From the NCBI RefSeq assembly GCF_014170335.1, contig NZ_LZZS01000005.1, positions 62,001 through 126,000 of the forward strand: a stretch of DNA of 64,000 nucleotides, written 5' to 3'. The notes under the pieces are model-generated. The model saw only the letters and a list, made by a program, of their open reading frames with translations, had not been told where the DNA came from and did no database searches. Origin of the DNA: Achromobacter sp. UMC46 (GTDB lineage: Bacteria; Pseudomonadota; Gammaproteobacteria; Burkholderiales; Burkholderiaceae_B). The translations under genes and the position numbers were made by a program. This document shows positions 63,776 through 64,000 of the stretch, in pieces; within the stretch, counting starts at the first letter, position 1, and every line of letters begins with the position of its first letter.

Positions 63776-64000
63776 GCGCCTATTTTCCCGTCTGCGTCTT
63801 ACATCCGCCTTGGCGACAACCGCCATGGCAGCCGCCGTGATGGCGTCCCCCGCCCACGCTCAGACCGCCGCGGCGGCCCAGGGTTCCGCGCCGCGCACCG
63901 TATTGGTGGTGGGCGACAGCCTGTCCGCCGAATACGGCATCAAGCGCGGCACGGGCTGGGTGCCCTTGCTGTCTGCCCGGGTTTCGGAACAATACCCCAA
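63774..64000 (+). CDS. tesA: Arylesterase / lysophospholipase TesA-like, N-terminal part (cut by window edge)
   Basis: The first 75 codons of a GDSL (SGNH) hydrolase. A signal peptide covers about 1-30 (ending SPAHA), and RTVLVVGDSLSAEYGIKRG carries the block I nucleophile serine in GDSLS. TesA proteins are periplasmic thioesterase/lysophospholipase L1 enzymes. The start at 63774 shares CATG with the divergent ybbA start; ATG at 63825 would shorten the signal peptide and is less likely. The rest lies beyond the window. Confidence 0.88.
   Translation, partial: MRLFSRLRLTSALATTAMAAAVMASPAHAQTAAAAQGSAPRTVLVVGDSLSAEYGIKRGTGWVPLLSARVSEQYP

Overview
The window looks like chromosome of a GC-rich betaproteobacterium of the family Alcaligenaceae, closest in character to Achromobacter or Bordetella. 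The signs are a Bug-family periplasmic binding protein, several TRAP and ABC importers, a Burkholderiales-type porin, the glnA-ntrB-ntrC block, and the core blocks rph / rdgB / hemW and yicC / gmk / rpoZ / spoT. Nearly all genes share the same strong third-position GC bias. I saw no tRNA, rRNA, CRISPR array, insertion sequence or phage gene.

Layout. 1-1564: end of an ABC importer (permease fragment plus ATPase). 1580-5445: Bug binding protein, two pirins and a LysR regulator. 5488-9834: nitrogen control, with ntrC, ntrB and glnA transcribed leftward from a near-perfect sigma54 promoter preceded by two NtrC sites. 9835-11713: hemW and rdgB. 11862-18100: an EAL-CBS-GGDEF protein, a chemoreceptor overlapping it tail to tail, an acyl-CoA dehydrogenase and an MmgE/PrpD protein. 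18180-19956: divergent rph and yicC. 19982-30635: FAD oxidoreductase, lysine-type permease, AMP nucleosidase, a small metal-associated protein with a ZnuD-like TonB receptor, an NlpC/P60 hydrolase, an SDR and a TsdBA-like thiosulfate dehydrogenase pair. 30771-33968: gmk, rpoZ, spoT. 34042-36333: glnHPQ-type amino-acid importer. 36500-42683: C45 acyltransferase-like protein, fused 5-oxoprolinase with a winged-helix regulator, and nudC. 42962-47146: a TRAP operon and a porin. 47217-54510: leftward TRAP / DUF2848 / amidase / DUF1445 gene group with a LysR gene upstream. 54579-57190: DMT permease, fabV and a small secreted protein. 57420-59057: serB behind a GcvA-type LysR gene. 59302-63045: a complete ABC importer. 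63098-64000: ybbA divergent from the start of tesA.

How the parts fit. The nitrogen block is the best-resolved circuit: NtrB phosphorylates NtrC, which should act from paired sites 33 bp apart on the sigma54 promoter of glnA. The region 37-54 kb reads as accessory catabolism of carboxylates, amides and possibly cyclised amino acids, built from two TRAP importers, an ATP-dependent oxoprolinase, an amidase and two poorly characterised families (DUF2848, DUF1445). Core genes that are usually adjacent in related bacteria are separated here by blocks of accessory genes, which suggests gene gain into an ancestral backbone.

The most distinctive non-coding feature is a series of strong GC-rich hairpins without U-tracts at gene ends. 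Two lie directly after periplasmic binding-protein genes and before their permease genes. Several others enclose or overlap stop codons. No unequivocally new system was found; the best candidates for new biology are the DUF2848 / amidase / DUF1445 / TRAP group, the overlapping c-di-GMP / chemoreceptor pair, and the structured intercistronic RNAs.
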